Assembly (NCBI GenBank): GCA_021604925.1
Contig: BQJX01000059.1
Location: 1 to 9,674, forward strand
Length of the DNA: 9,674 nucleotides
From: Gemmatimonadota bacterium
GTDB taxonomy: Bacteria > ARS69
Direction of reading: 5' to 3'
Part shown: positions 1-6,355 of the stretch, piece by piece
Position numbering within the stretch: position 1 is the stretch's first letter
Layout of the letters: each line of letters opens with the position of its first letter
Position numbers and translations under genes: made by a program
Notes under the pieces: generated by a model
The model's input: only the letters and a program-made list of their open reading frames with translations
Told to the model about the DNA's origin: nothing
Database searches by the model: none

Positions 1-507
1 GGTGGACAGCCCCTCCACGACTTCGCGCAAGGTGCCGGCGGACCCCACCAACAACCCGCGCGCCGACGAGACCTCCGCCACGTTTCCCGGCGGCACCACG
101 ATGCCGCGCCATCCCCGCTCCCGCGCCGCCAGGGCCGAGACCAGGGCGCCCCGCACCGGCCTGAGTTCCCCGTCGAGCGAGAGTTCGCCGATCGACACCA
201 GATTGGCAAGGGGTTCGGGCGGCATCTGCCCGGACGCGGCCAGCAGCGCCAGCGCGATGGGCAGGTCAAACCCGCTGCCCTCCTTGGGCAGTTCCGCGGG
301 GGCGAGGTTCAAGGTGATGCGCGCGGTGGGCCATTCGAAGCCGGAGTTGCGGATCGCCGCGTGGACGCGCTCCTTCGACTCGCGCACGGAGGCATCGGGC
401 AGGCCGACGATCTGGGTGTGAGGCAGGCCGGGGCGAACGTCGGCTTCCACGTCGACGGCATGGGCCTGCACTCCGCCCAGGGCGACCGACAGGACACGAG
501 CAAGCAT
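1..507 (-). CDS. comM: ComM/YifB-family Mg-chelatase-like AAA ATPase, N-terminal part (cut by window edge)
   Basis: The reading frame is open from an ATG at 507 to the left edge, giving 169 residues with no stop. It begins MLARVLSVALGGVQAHAVDV and carries the family's N-terminal (ChlI-like) signatures: LPDASVRESKERV at residues 37-49, TLNLAPAELPKEGSGFDLPI at 65-84 and GELSLDGELRPVRG at 107-120. Full-length members are about 500 residues, so the AAA+ ATPase core with its Walker motifs lies outside the window. In naturally transformable bacteria ComM is a helicase that promotes branch migration during DNA uptake, but the family is widespread in bacteria not known to be competent, so the role here is inferred. 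GGGAG seven bases before the ATG can serve as ribosome-binding site. The gene follows the TPR lipoprotein gene after 90 bases. A yraN-comM neighbourhood occurs in several phyla, which supports the assignment. Confidence 0.93.
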   Translation of the reverse strand, partial: MLARVLSVALGGVQAHAVDVEADVRPGLPHTQIVGLPDASVRESKERVHAAIRNSGFEWPTARITLNLAPAELPKEGSGFDLPIALALLAASGQMPPEPLANLVSIGELSLDGELRPVRGALVSALAARERGWRGIVVPPGNVAEVSSARGLLVGSAGTLREVVEGLST

Positions 508-556
508 GGAGGGACTCCCGGTGGGTGGTTTCAGTTCACCGGGGAGTGAATCAGGG

Positions 557-582
557 AGAAACGGTGCGGGCCGGCCCGACCG
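557..582 (-). terminator. Possible weak intrinsic terminator after the TPR gene
   Basis: Read on the minus strand, 582 to 562 forms CGGT-CGGG, loop CCGG, then CCCG and ACCG with one bulged C, followed directly by TTTCT. The core is the perfect palindrome CGGGCCGGCCCG. It starts 15 bases after the TPR stop codon. The U-rich tail is short, so termination may be partial. I see no convincing promoter between this hairpin and comM, which suggests attenuation or read-through rather than a full stop. Confidence 0.35.
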
Positions 583-597
583 GCGAGCGCGCCCGAG

Positions 598-1506
598 CTA
601 TCCGGACGCGGCCTCGGAATCGCCTTCCCGCAGCTCTTCGCCGTACGTCTCGAAGAACTTGTTCACGTGCGACACGAGCCCGCCCTTCGCTGGGTTGCCC
701 TCGGCCAGTTCCAGCACCCGACGAAACTGCTCGGCCGCCTCGTTCGTGCGATTCTGCGAGGCCAGCGCAACGCCCAGGTTGTACACGGCGTCGATGTACA
801 TCGGGTCGATGCCGACGGCCGCCCGGAACTCGCCTTCGGCCGCGACCGGACCGTCGGCGCGACCGGATTGCAACAGCGCGTTGCCCAGGACCACGCGAAG
901 CTCCTTCTGCGTGGGGCTCAGTTCCAGCGCCCGCTGCAGGTTCGCGATGGAGTTCTCGAAGTCCCCCGTGCGGTACAGGATGTCGCCCATGCCGATGAAC
1001 GCCAGGTAGAACTGCGGGTCGTACTCCACGCAGGTGCGGAACGAGGTGAGCGCCTGATCGTCGCGGCCGGAGTTCTGGTAGATGACGCCCAGGTTGTAGT
1101 GGGCCAGCACGAACTTCTTCTGGTTCTTGACCGCCAGCAGGAACTCCGCCTCTGCCTCTTCCGCGCGTCCGAGGATCTGGTACGAGTTCCCCAGATTGAA
1201 GTGCGCTTCGGGGTAGTCGGGATCGATCTCGATGGCCTGCTGGTACTGCTGCACCGAGCCCTCGGCGTCGCCCGCCTTGTACAGCGCCAGGCCGATCAGG
1301 TTGCGCGCCTCTTTCTGGTTGGGATCATCGGCGAGCAGGGCGTTGGCCAGGGCGATCGCCTCATCCACCTTGCCGGCCACGACCAGGTCGTAGCCTTCCT
1401 GGACCCGCGGATCCAGCCCCTTGCTGCACCCTCCGGCAAGAAGGGCCACCACCAGGGCGGAGACGAGAAGAAGAGTGCTACTGCGGTGCATTGGCGGGCG
1501 TTTCAT
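598..1506 (-). CDS. TPR-repeat lipoprotein
   Basis: A 302-residue protein. Residues 1-26 form a lipoprotein signal: basic MKRPPMHR, a hydrophobic stretch at 11-23, and LLAGGC with Cys27 as the likely acylated residue (position -3 is Ala rather than the preferred Leu). About seven TPR units follow between residues 33 and 270, for example DPDYPEAHFNLGNSYQILGR at 95-114 and a last one ending near FRRVLEL (261-267). The charged C-terminus, EELREGDSEAASG, has no further domain. TPR lipoproteins act as protein-interaction scaffolds in envelope assembly, but nothing here identifies the partner. The ATG at 1506 has a weak GGGAA upstream; an ATG at 1491 would also keep the signal sequence. The start overlaps the small membrane ORF by 29 bases, suggesting translational coupling. 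The product is probably anchored in the inner or outer membrane; which one cannot be decided. Confidence 0.88.
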   Translation of the reverse strand: MKRPPMHRSSTLLLVSALVVALLAGGCSKGLDPRVQEGYDLVVAGKVDEAIALANALLADDPNQKEARNLIGLALYKAGDAEGSVQQYQQAIEIDPDYPEAHFNLGNSYQILGRAEEAEAEFLLAVKNQKKFVLAHYNLGVIYQNSGRDDQALTSFRTCVEYDPQFYLAFIGMGDILYRTGDFENSIANLQRALELSPTQKELRVVLGNALLQSGRADGPVAAEGEFRAAVGIDPMYIDAVYNLGVALASQNRTNEAAEQFRRVLELAEGNPAKGGLVSHVNKFFETYGEELREGDSEAASG

Positions 1507-1624
1507 CGCGAGATTCCCGGCGGCGCGCCTTCAAGTGGTCAAGGATGAGAATTCCGGTGATGAACAGAATGACGATGGCGTTCAGCGCAAGAATTCCCAG
1601 CAATATCATCAGGACGAGCTTCAA
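1478..1624 (-). CDS. Small single-pass membrane protein, hypothetical (~48 aa)
   Basis: This frame fills the gap between yraN and the TPR gene. From a TTG at 1624 it encodes 48 residues: about 28 hydrophobic residues (within KLVLMILLGILALNAIVI and LFITGILIL) followed by a basic, polar tail DHLKARRRESRDETPANAPQ. GGGGAG lies ten bases before this TTG. An ATG at 1609 would give 43 residues. The frame stays open upstream to 1729, but that part overlaps yraN and reads as Arg/Gly-rich shadow sequence, so I do not include it. Positive charge right after the hydrophobic segment predicts a cytoplasmic C-terminus. It overlaps the TPR lipoprotein gene by 29 bases. I do not recognise the family. The hydrophobic segment and operon position make it more likely real than not. 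Confidence 0.55.
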   Translation of the reverse strand: MKLVLMILLGILALNAIVILFITGILILDHLKARRRESRDETPANAPQ

Positions 1625-1629
1625 GAGAG

Positions 1630-2064
1630 TCAGACTCCCCAGCGTTCCGCGGCTTCGAACGCCGCGGGAAAGTGCTCCAACCGGACGCGCGATCCGCGCC
1701 CCTCTACCGTGACCACGTCGAACCGGCATCCACCCGGCGCGACGCCGTGGCGGGCCACCCAGACCGCGGCCGCCCGACCCACGCGGCGACGCTTGTCGGC
1801 CGTGACCGCCGCGGAGGCCCGACCGCCGGCCCGGCGCGCCTTTACCTCCACAAAGACATCCACGCTTCCGTCCCGCAGGATCAAGTCGATCTCCCCGCCC
1901 GCGAAGCGAACGTTCCGTTCCACCAGCTCATAGCCCAACCGGTCCGTCAGGAAGCGCGCCGCGGCGTCTTCCGCCCAGCGACCGCGTGCCGGCCCCGTCC
2001 TCAGAACAGCTTCCCCTGGTTCGAGAACGCCACCGGCGAAAACGTACGTCGATGGTGCGGGCAA
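1630..2064 (-). CDS. yraN: YraN/UPF0102-family protein, predicted nuclease fold
   Basis: From residue 28 the sequence matches the UPF0102 family: GRWAEDAAARFL, then NVRFAGGEIDLILRDG (51-66) and VFVEVKARR (70-78). E58, D60, E73 and K75 form the PD-(D/E)XK-like arrangement of restriction-endonuclease-type folds. The function is poorly known; a role in DNA processing or Holliday-junction metabolism is only suggested. The start is uncertain. The only ATG/GTG/TTG codon that keeps the conserved N-terminus is TTG at 2064, which overlaps rnhB by 64 bases and gives 144 residues. A CTG at 2004 shares CTGA with the rnhB stop, has AGGGG eight bases upstream and gives 124 residues, closer to the usual family length. 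I list the standard-codon start but consider CTG at least as likely. The stop lies just before the small membrane ORF. Confidence 0.88.
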   Translation of the reverse strand: MPAPSTYVFAGGVLEPGEAVLRTGPARGRWAEDAAARFLTDRLGYELVERNVRFAGGEIDLILRDGSVDVFVEVKARRAGGRASAAVTADKRRRVGRAAAVWVARHGVAPGGCRFDVVTVEGRGSRVRLEHFPAAFEAAERWGV

Positions 2065-2621
2065 GGACCTTCCGTCTCCAACGCTTCACAGTGCTCCGCG
2101 GTTCCGTATCCCTTGTTGCGATCGAATCCGTACTGGGGATAGGTACGGGCCAGCCGATCCATGAATCGATCGCGCACCACCTTGGCCACGATCGAGGCCG
2201 CGCTGATGCACGCGCAGCGAGCGTCGCCCTTCACCAGGGCGGTCTGGTCTCCCGGCAGTCCCGGCACGGGATGTCCATCCACCAGGAGATGCACCGGGGC
2301 ATTCGGCAGGCGGCCGATCGCGCGCGCCATGGCGCGGTGCGTGGCCTGCAGGATGTTCATGCGGTCCACCTGTCGCGTGGTGGACCACCCCACCCCTACT
2401 TCTGCCCGGGCCGCAATGATCTCCCGAAACAATCGCTCCCGATCCCCCGCGTCCAACACCTTGGAATCCGCCAGCCCCTCGATCCGTGCGGCCGGCAGCA
2501 CCACGGCCGCCGCCACCACGGGACCGGCCAGAGGGCCCCTGCCCACCTCGTCCACGCCGGCCACGGGCCCCGACGTGCGCTCGATGAGTTCCAGCTCGAG
2601 CTCGTACAGGTCCGCGCCCAT
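2001..2621 (-). CDS. rnhB: Ribonuclease HII
   Basis: A 206-residue protein of normal length for RNase HII, which cleaves RNA in RNA-DNA hybrids and at single embedded ribonucleotides in the cytoplasm. Visible motifs are GVDEVGRGPLAGPVVAAAV from residue 22, LADSKVL at 50-56, LLVDGHP at 112-118, KGDARCACISAASIVAKVVR from 131, and YPQYGFDRNKGYGT near 163-176. The acidic active-site set is complete: D24, E25, D115 and D133. The GRG loop (27-29), which contacts the 2'-hydroxyl, is intact. The ATG at 2621 lies nine bases after the rplS stop and is preceded by GGAAGTAGG, a weak ribosome-binding site. rnhB directly after rplS is a common bacterial arrangement. The 3' end overlaps the possible yraN starts. 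Confidence 0.97.
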   Translation of the reverse strand: MGADLYELELELIERTSGPVAGVDEVGRGPLAGPVVAAAVVLPAARIEGLADSKVLDAGDRERLFREIIAARAEVGVGWSTTRQVDRMNILQATHRAMARAIGRLPNAPVHLLVDGHPVPGLPGDQTALVKGDARCACISAASIVAKVVRDRFMDRLARTYPQYGFDRNKGYGTAEHCEALETEGPCPHHRRTFSPVAFSNQGKLF

Positions 2622-2630
2622 GAAGCGAAC

Positions 2631-2981
2631 CTACTTCCGGCGCCGCTCGCGAATCCGCGCGGCTCGACCGGTGAGGCCCCGCAGATAGTACAGCTTGGCC
2701 CGGCGAACCTCGCCCTGGCGCGTGACTTCGAACTTGGCGATCGACGGCGAGTTCAGCGGAAAGATCCGCTCCACGCCCACGCCGTTCGACAGCTTGCGCA
2801 CCGTGACGGTGGCCTGCGTTCCCGCGCCGCGGCGCTGGATCACGTCTCCCGCGAAGACCTGGATGCGCTCCTTGTTTCCCTCGCGGACGCGCACGTGAAC
2901 TTCTACGCTATCGCCCGGCTGGAAATCGGGAAGGTCCGTACGGAGGCCCGACGCCTCGGCCAGACGAATCAGATCGGCCAT
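2631..2981 (-). CDS. rplS: Ribosomal protein bL19
   Basis: A 116-residue protein of the typical bL19 length. Diagnostic segments are [20 protein letters not shown] (19-38), [16 protein letters not shown] (39-54), the [13 protein letters not shown] block (74-86) and [20 protein letters not shown] (93-112). bL19 belongs to the 50S subunit and lies at the interface with the 30S subunit. The ATG at 2981 has a good ribosome-binding site, GAGGAG eight bases upstream. The gene is 34 bases after trmD and nine bases before rnhB, the usual place in the rpsP-rimM-trmD-rplS operon. The stronger ribosome-binding site than that of rimM fits a need for higher expression of ribosomal proteins than of the maturation factors in the same transcript. 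Confidence 0.98.
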   Translation of the reverse strand: MADLIRLAEASGLRTDLPDFQPGDSVEVHVRVREGNKERIQVFAGDVIQRRGAGTQATVTVRKLSNGVGVERIFPLNSPSIAKFEVTRQGEVRRAKLYYLRGLTGRAARIRERRRK

Positions 2982-3015
2982 CTCTCACTCTCCTCGTTGC
3001 GGGTCTTCCCCGCGG

Positions 3016-3774
3016 TCATTCTCCCGTGCCACCACTATCGAGATCGCGCTTCAGCTCCCGAAGGACTTGCTGATCCTCCTTCGACAGATCCGCGGACTCG
3101 AGCAACTCCGGCCGATGAAGAAGCGTTCGCTTCAGCGCCTCACGGCGACGCCACCGACGGATCTTCTCGTGGTGCCCGGAGATCAACACTTCGGGCACCT
3201 CGTCTCCCCGGAACTCCCGCGGCCGCGTGAACAGCGGCACCTCGAGAAGTCCCGAGTGAATCGAATCCTCCTCCGCGCTCGCGAAGTCGCCGAGAGCGCC
3301 GGGGAGTAACCTCATGACCGCATCGATCACCACGAGTGCCGGCAGTTCTCCTCCGGACAGGACGTAGTCACCGATCGAGATCTCGTCCGTGGCGTATCGC
3401 CGCACGACGCGATCGTCGATTCCCTTGTACCGCCCGCTCACCAGGAAGATCGACTCCTCGTTCGCCAGCTCGCGAACGGTGTCCTGGTCCAGCGGCCTTC
3501 CACCCGGCGTGAGGAACACGACTCGCGGTTTCCTCTCGCCCTCCGCCGCCAGGGCGGAGTCCAACGCATCCGAGAGCGGCTGCGGCATCATGACCATGCC
3601 GGCGCCGCCGCCGAACGGAATGTCATCCACCTTCCGGTGGCGATCCGTGGTGTGCTCCCGCGGATCCACCGTCTCGACCGAGAGGATTCCCTTCTCGATC
3701 GCGCTCCCCAGGATCGACGGCCGACACGCGGCTTCGATCAGCTCCGGGAAGATGGTGAAGACCGTAATCCTCAT
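3016..3774 (-). CDS. trmD: tRNA (guanine-37-N1)-methyltransferase TrmD
   Basis: 252 residues, the normal length. TrmD uses S-adenosylmethionine to make m1G37 next to the anticodon, which prevents +1 frameshifting. It is a SPOUT (knotted) enzyme and works as a dimer. Motifs: [11 protein letters not shown] (6-16), [18 protein letters not shown] (50-67), FLTPGGRPL (87-95), [12 protein letters not shown] (113-124), [20 protein letters not shown] (131-150), [18 protein letters not shown] (168-185) and [13 protein letters not shown] (198-210). D170 and R155 correspond to the catalytic Asp169 and Arg154 of E. coli. At the position of E. coli Glu116 there is Lys117, a variant I recall from Bacteroidetes and Chlorobi. 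The start ATG overlaps the rimM stop as ATGA, indicating translational coupling. Confidence 0.98.
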   Translation of the reverse strand: MRITVFTIFPELIEAACRPSILGSAIEKGILSVETVDPREHTTDRHRKVDDIPFGGGAGMVMMPQPLSDALDSALAAEGERKPRVVFLTPGGRPLDQDTVRELANEESIFLVSGRYKGIDDRVVRRYATDEISIGDYVLSGGELPALVVIDAVMRLLPGALGDFASAEEDSIHSGLLEVPLFTRPREFRGDEVPEVLISGHHEKIRRWRRREALKRTLLHRPELLESADLSKEDQQVLRELKRDLDSGGTGE

Positions 3775-4316
3775 GCTTCGTCCAGCAGGCCCACCGGCAA
3801 TCGGACCGTCATCCGGCGTGCCTCCTGGTCCACGTCCATCACCACGTGTTCCAGGAGCGGTACCAGCACCTCGCCCCGGGCTCCCGTGACCACGGCCACG
3901 TCATTGGCAGGGAGCTGGAGAACCTCGTCCAGGTTCCCGAGTTCCTCGCCCCCCTCGGTGATCACCGAGAGGCCGACGAGATCCGCCACGTACCACTCGC
4001 CCGGATCCGGCTCGGGCAGGTCCGAGCGCCGCGCGACCAACTCCGCCCCCCGATGTCGCTCGGCCTCGGTGCGATCCGCCAGACCGATCGCCAGGATCCA
4101 CGACTTCTTTTTGGGGCGGATCGAGACGACCTGCACGGGAATCGTCTCACTTCCCTCCAGCCGCAACCAGAGCGGCTCGAGGTTCCGCAACACCTCCGGT
4201 TCGACCCCTACGAGTCGCCCCATGATCTCCCCCCGGATTCCGTGGGGAGGGCCCAGCTCCGCAACGACCAGCAGGTCCGCCGCCGGCGCGTCGGCACCGC
4301 GACGATCCGCGACCAT
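3771..4316 (-). CDS. rimM: 16S rRNA processing protein RimM
   Basis: 181 residues. RimM assists maturation of the 30S head by binding protein S19 and late 16S intermediates. The N-terminal RimM domain shows [17 protein letters not shown] (15-31). The C-terminal PRC-barrel begins around [13 protein letters not shown] (106-118) and continues through NDVAVVTG to [13 protein letters not shown] (151-163). The ending LPVGLLDEA matches the family's usual LP-x-GLL finish. The first 14 residues, rich in Ala, Asp and Arg, are a short extension before the conserved domain. The ATG at 4316 comes only three bases after the rpsP stop and has no clear ribosome-binding site, so it probably depends on re-initiation. 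It overlaps trmD by four bases. The khpA gene often found between rpsP and rimM is missing. Confidence 0.96.
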   Translation of the reverse strand: MVADRRGADAPAADLLVVAELGPPHGIRGEIMGRLVGVEPEVLRNLEPLWLRLEGSETIPVQVVSIRPKKKSWILAIGLADRTEAERHRGAELVARRSDLPEPDPGEWYVADLVGLSVITEGGEELGNLDEVLQLPANDVAVVTGARGEVLVPLLEHVVMDVDQEARRMTVRLPVGLLDEA

Positions 4317-4319
4317 ATG

Positions 4320-4799
4320 CTAGGACGCGGTCTCGTCCGCAGGAGCCTCTTCCGTCGCGGCTTCCGCGGCGGCCTTGCTGGCCTCCTCGGCGGCGGTCGC
4401 GGCGGCGGCTGCCTCTTCGGCCTGCTTGGCCGTCTCTTCCGCGATCTTGGCCACGGTCTTCTTGGACGGGCGGTCCGAGCGTCCGCTCTGCAACGTGCCC
4501 GACACGCGACCGGTCATCTCCGACAGCTCCGCGCCGCCGGCCTTGCTCGCCTGCCAGTGCGCCCACACGCCCGACTGCGACAGGATGCGGCGAACCGTAT
4601 CCGTGGGCTGGGCTCCCTGCGAAAGCCACTTGAGCACGGCCTCCGACTGGATCTCGACCACCGCCGGCTGACGAAGCGGATCGTACGTTCCCAGAATCTC
4701 GATGAAGCGACCGTCGCGACGGTTCGCCTCTTCTGCTGCCACCACACGATAGAACGGACGCTTCCGGTTTCCCATTCGCGCCAAACGAAGCTTGACCAA
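4320..4799 (-). CDS. rpsP: Ribosomal protein bS16 with long Ala/Glu-rich C-terminal extension
   Basis: Residues 1-82 are a canonical bS16: MVKLRLARMGNRKRPFYRVV, DGRFIEILGTYDP (29-41), then a segment ending RRILSQSGVWAHW (70-82). bS16 binds 16S rRNA and drives early 30S assembly. Most bS16 proteins have 80 to 100 residues; this one has 159. The extra part begins with a Ser/Arg/Lys-rich linker (about 83-117) and continues as a low-complexity Ala/Glu/Lys/Thr stretch (118-159) likely to be helical or disordered. The reading frame is intact, so this is an extension rather than a frameshift. The start is TTG at 4799: no ATG or GTG fits the conserved N-terminus, and the strong ribosome-binding site GGGAGG lies five bases upstream. 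ffh ends 41 bases before it. Confidence 0.97.
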   Translation of the reverse strand: MVKLRLARMGNRKRPFYRVVAAEEANRRDGRFIEILGTYDPLRQPAVVEIQSEAVLKWLSQGAQPTDTVRRILSQSGVWAHWQASKAGGAELSEMTGRVSGTLQSGRSDRPSKKTVAKIAEETAKQAEEAAAAATAAEEASKAAAEAATEEAPADETAS

Positions 4800-4804
4800 C
4801 GTTT

Positions 4805-4810
4805 CCTCCC
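4805..4810 (-). promoter_or_regulatory. Strong ribosome-binding site that fixes the TTG start of rpsP
   Basis: GGGAGG on the minus strand, preceded by AAAA, sits five bases before TTG at 4799. This TTG encodes the first residue of the invariant MVKLRLAR start of bS16. The site settles the unusual start codon and explains how a TTG-initiated ribosomal protein gene can still be translated well. Confidence 0.8.
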
Positions 4811-4840
4811 TTTTCCGCCGAACTCGGCGGCCGGTACCGA

Positions 4841-6184
4841 CTACATTCCCGGGAAACGGGCGAAGCGCCCGCGACCCTTGCCTTTGCCTTTTTTCATGCG
4901 ACCCATCTGCTTCATCATCTTGCGCATGTCGCCGAACTGCTTCAGGAGTTGGTTGACCTCCTGCACGCTCGTCCCGCTTCCGCGGGCGATCCTCCGTCGA
5001 CGGCTTCCATCCAGGATGGAAGGCTTGGTGCGTTCCGCCGGCGTCATCGAACTGATGATGGCTTCCACGCGCGTCAGCGACTTGCCGCCGTCCTTCTCCA
5101 CCTCTTGCAATGCATCCTTGGGAACGCCCGGAAGCATCCCCATGATCTGGCTCAGCGGCCCCATCTTCTTGAGCCGGCGAAGCTGCGTCCGGAAGTCCTC
5201 GAGCGTGAACTCGTTCTTCCGGAGCTTTTTCTGCAGCTCCTCCGCCTCACCCTCTTCGACCGACTCCTGCGCCCGCTCCACGAGCGTGAGCACATCCCCC
5301 ATGTTCAGGATGCGCGACGCCATCCGGTCCGGATGAAACGGCTCCAGCGCGTCGGCGCTCTCGCCGACTCCGAGGAACTTGATGGGCACGCCCGTCACGT
5401 GGCGAATGGACAGCGCAGCACCGCCGCGCGCGTCTCCATCCATCTTGGTCAGGACAACGCCGTCGAACCCCAGCTTTTCCCGGAACTGCTCGGCCACGTT
5501 CACCGAGTCCTGTCCGATCATTCCGTCCACTACCAGCAGGATCTCGTGCGGCTTCACCGTGGCGCGAACCTGACGCAACTCTTCCATGAGTTCGTCGTCC
5601 ACGTGAAGGCGACCCGCGGTATCCAGCAGCACCACGTCCGCCGCGGCGCGCACCGCTTCCTGCATCCCGCGCCGGCAGATCTCCACCGGGTCCTCTTCGG
5701 GCCCCTCGTACACCGCGTGCCCGTTCGCCTGCGCCAGCTTGATCAGCTGATCGCGCGCGGCCGGGCGGTACGGATCCGCCGGCACGAGATACGGCCGACG
5801 GCCCTTTTTCTTCAACCAGTTCGCCAGCTTGGCGCACGTGGTGGTCTTTCCCGAACCCTGCAGCCCCACGACCATCACCGGAACGGGCGGCGACCCGGTG
5901 ATGTTCGGCTCCGCGACCGTTCCGCCAAGGAGCTGGACCATCTCGTCGTGCACGACCTTGACGACCTGCTGCCCCGGATGGATGCCCTTGAGCACCTCCT
6001 GGCCGACCGCACGCTCTTCGACGCGCTTCACGAAGTCCTTGGCCACCTTGTAGTGGACGTCGGCTTCGAGCAACGCGCGTCGGATCTCGCGCAGAGCCTC
6101 CCGGACATTGTCCTCGGTGAGAACGCCCCGGCCACGGAGCGACTTGAAGACCCCCTCTAATCGGGAGCTGAGGTCTTCAAACAT
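4841..6184 (-). CDS. ffh: Signal recognition particle GTPase Ffh (SRP54)
   Basis: 447 residues, normal for Ffh, the protein part of the bacterial signal recognition particle. It binds 4.5S RNA and signal sequences of nascent membrane proteins and docks with FtsY. The N domain is residues 1-90, starting MFEDLSSRLEGVF. The G domain (about 100-295) has the P-loop GLQGSGKTTTCAKLA (107-121), DPYRPAARDQL (137-147), DTAGRLHVD (188-196), TKMDGDARGG (246-255) and GVGESADALEPF (272-283). The Met-rich M domain runs from about 325 to 435: GPLSQIMGMLPG (342-353), the RNA-binding SRRRRIARGSG (394-404) and MRKMMKQMGRM (420-430). It ends in a Lys/Gly/Arg-rich tail. The ATG at 6184 has GGGGG eight bases upstream. 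It is separated from rpe by 171 bases that hold a candidate promoter, so ffh is probably the first gene of the ribosome-maturation operon. Confidence 0.98.
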   Translation of the reverse strand: MFEDLSSRLEGVFKSLRGRGVLTEDNVREALREIRRALLEADVHYKVAKDFVKRVEERAVGQEVLKGIHPGQQVVKVVHDEMVQLLGGTVAEPNITGSPPVPVMVVGLQGSGKTTTCAKLANWLKKKGRRPYLVPADPYRPAARDQLIKLAQANGHAVYEGPEEDPVEICRRGMQEAVRAAADVVLLDTAGRLHVDDELMEELRQVRATVKPHEILLVVDGMIGQDSVNVAEQFREKLGFDGVVLTKMDGDARGGAALSIRHVTGVPIKFLGVGESADALEPFHPDRMASRILNMGDVLTLVERAQESVEEGEAEELQKKLRKNEFTLEDFRTQLRRLKKMGPLSQIMGMLPGVPKDALQEVEKDGGKSLTRVEAIISSMTPAERTKPSILDGSRRRRIARGSGTSVQEVNQLLKQFGDMRKMMKQMGRMKKGKGKGRGRFARFPGM

Positions 6185-6227
6185 CTACAATGCCCCCTGG
6201 CCGGAAATCCCCACAATCGGACCGCAT

Positions 6228-6256
6228 ACATTACCGGAGAGCTTGCGAGTGTTCAA
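6228..6256 (-). promoter_or_regulatory. Candidate sigma-70-type promoter for ffh and the downstream operon
   Basis: On the minus strand TTGAAC (6256-6251) and TAATGT (6233-6228) are separated by 17 bases. The -35 box matches four of six consensus bases and the -10 box three of six. The predicted transcript would start near 6221, giving a leader of about 37 bases before ffh. It lies in the longest non-coding gap of the window and in a locally AT-richer patch. Sequence alone cannot confirm activity. Confidence 0.35.
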
Positions 6257-6265
6257 GTGCGCAGG

Positions 6266-6291
6266 CGGGCCGGACCGGGGCGGCCGGCCCG
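6266..6291 (-). other. GC-rich stem-loop between rpe and ffh
   Basis: CGGGCCGG (6266-6273) and CCGGCCCG (6284-6291) are perfect inverted copies with a 10-base loop. The element lies between the rpe stop and the candidate ffh promoter, where a terminator would be expected, but no T-run follows on the minus strand. It could mark a 3' end or stabilise the rpe message. The arms are the same octamers found in the hairpin after the TPR gene (562-582). Confidence 0.4.
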
Positions 6292-6355
6292 AGCGGGTTT
6301 CCGGAGCGCACGCAGGGCGCCCGGTTCACAATCACCGCGAATGGGGTGCATCGGC

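Noticed and set aside
2..421. Plus-strand frame at the left edge
   Set aside because: It is antisense to the comM N-terminus, whose motifs on the minus strand are clear.
508..561. Promoter for comM
   Set aside because: No pair of -35 and -10 boxes with suitable spacing could be found; comM is more likely reached by read-through.
1625..1729. Upstream extension of the small membrane ORF
   Set aside because: This part overlaps yraN and reads as Arg/Gly-rich sequence without hydrophobic character. The ribosome-binding site and the hydrophobic segment support a start at 1624 or 1609 instead.
1986..3230. 414-codon open frame on the plus strand
   Set aside because: It is antisense to yraN, rnhB, rplS and trmD, is rich in His, Arg and Ala, and shows no domain.
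4147..4629. 160-codon Gly/Arg-rich frame on the minus strand overlapping rpsP and rimM
   Set aside because: It is an out-of-frame reading of the Ala/Glu-rich S16 tail and the start of rimM. It has no good ribosome-binding site and its composition is typical of frame-shifted GC-rich DNA.
3846..5336. 496-codon open frame on the plus strand
   Set aside because: It runs antisense across rimM, rpsP and part of ffh, all of which are certain from conserved motifs. The translation is low-complexity, rich in Arg, Leu and Ser, with no recognisable domain. Long antisense frames are normal at this GC content.
4949..6160. 403-codon open frame on the plus strand
   Set aside because: It is the antisense shadow of ffh, rich in His, Arg and Leu.
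6266..6291. Intrinsic terminator of rpe
   Set aside because: The stem is strong, but no T-run follows on the minus strand, so I list it only as a stem-loop.
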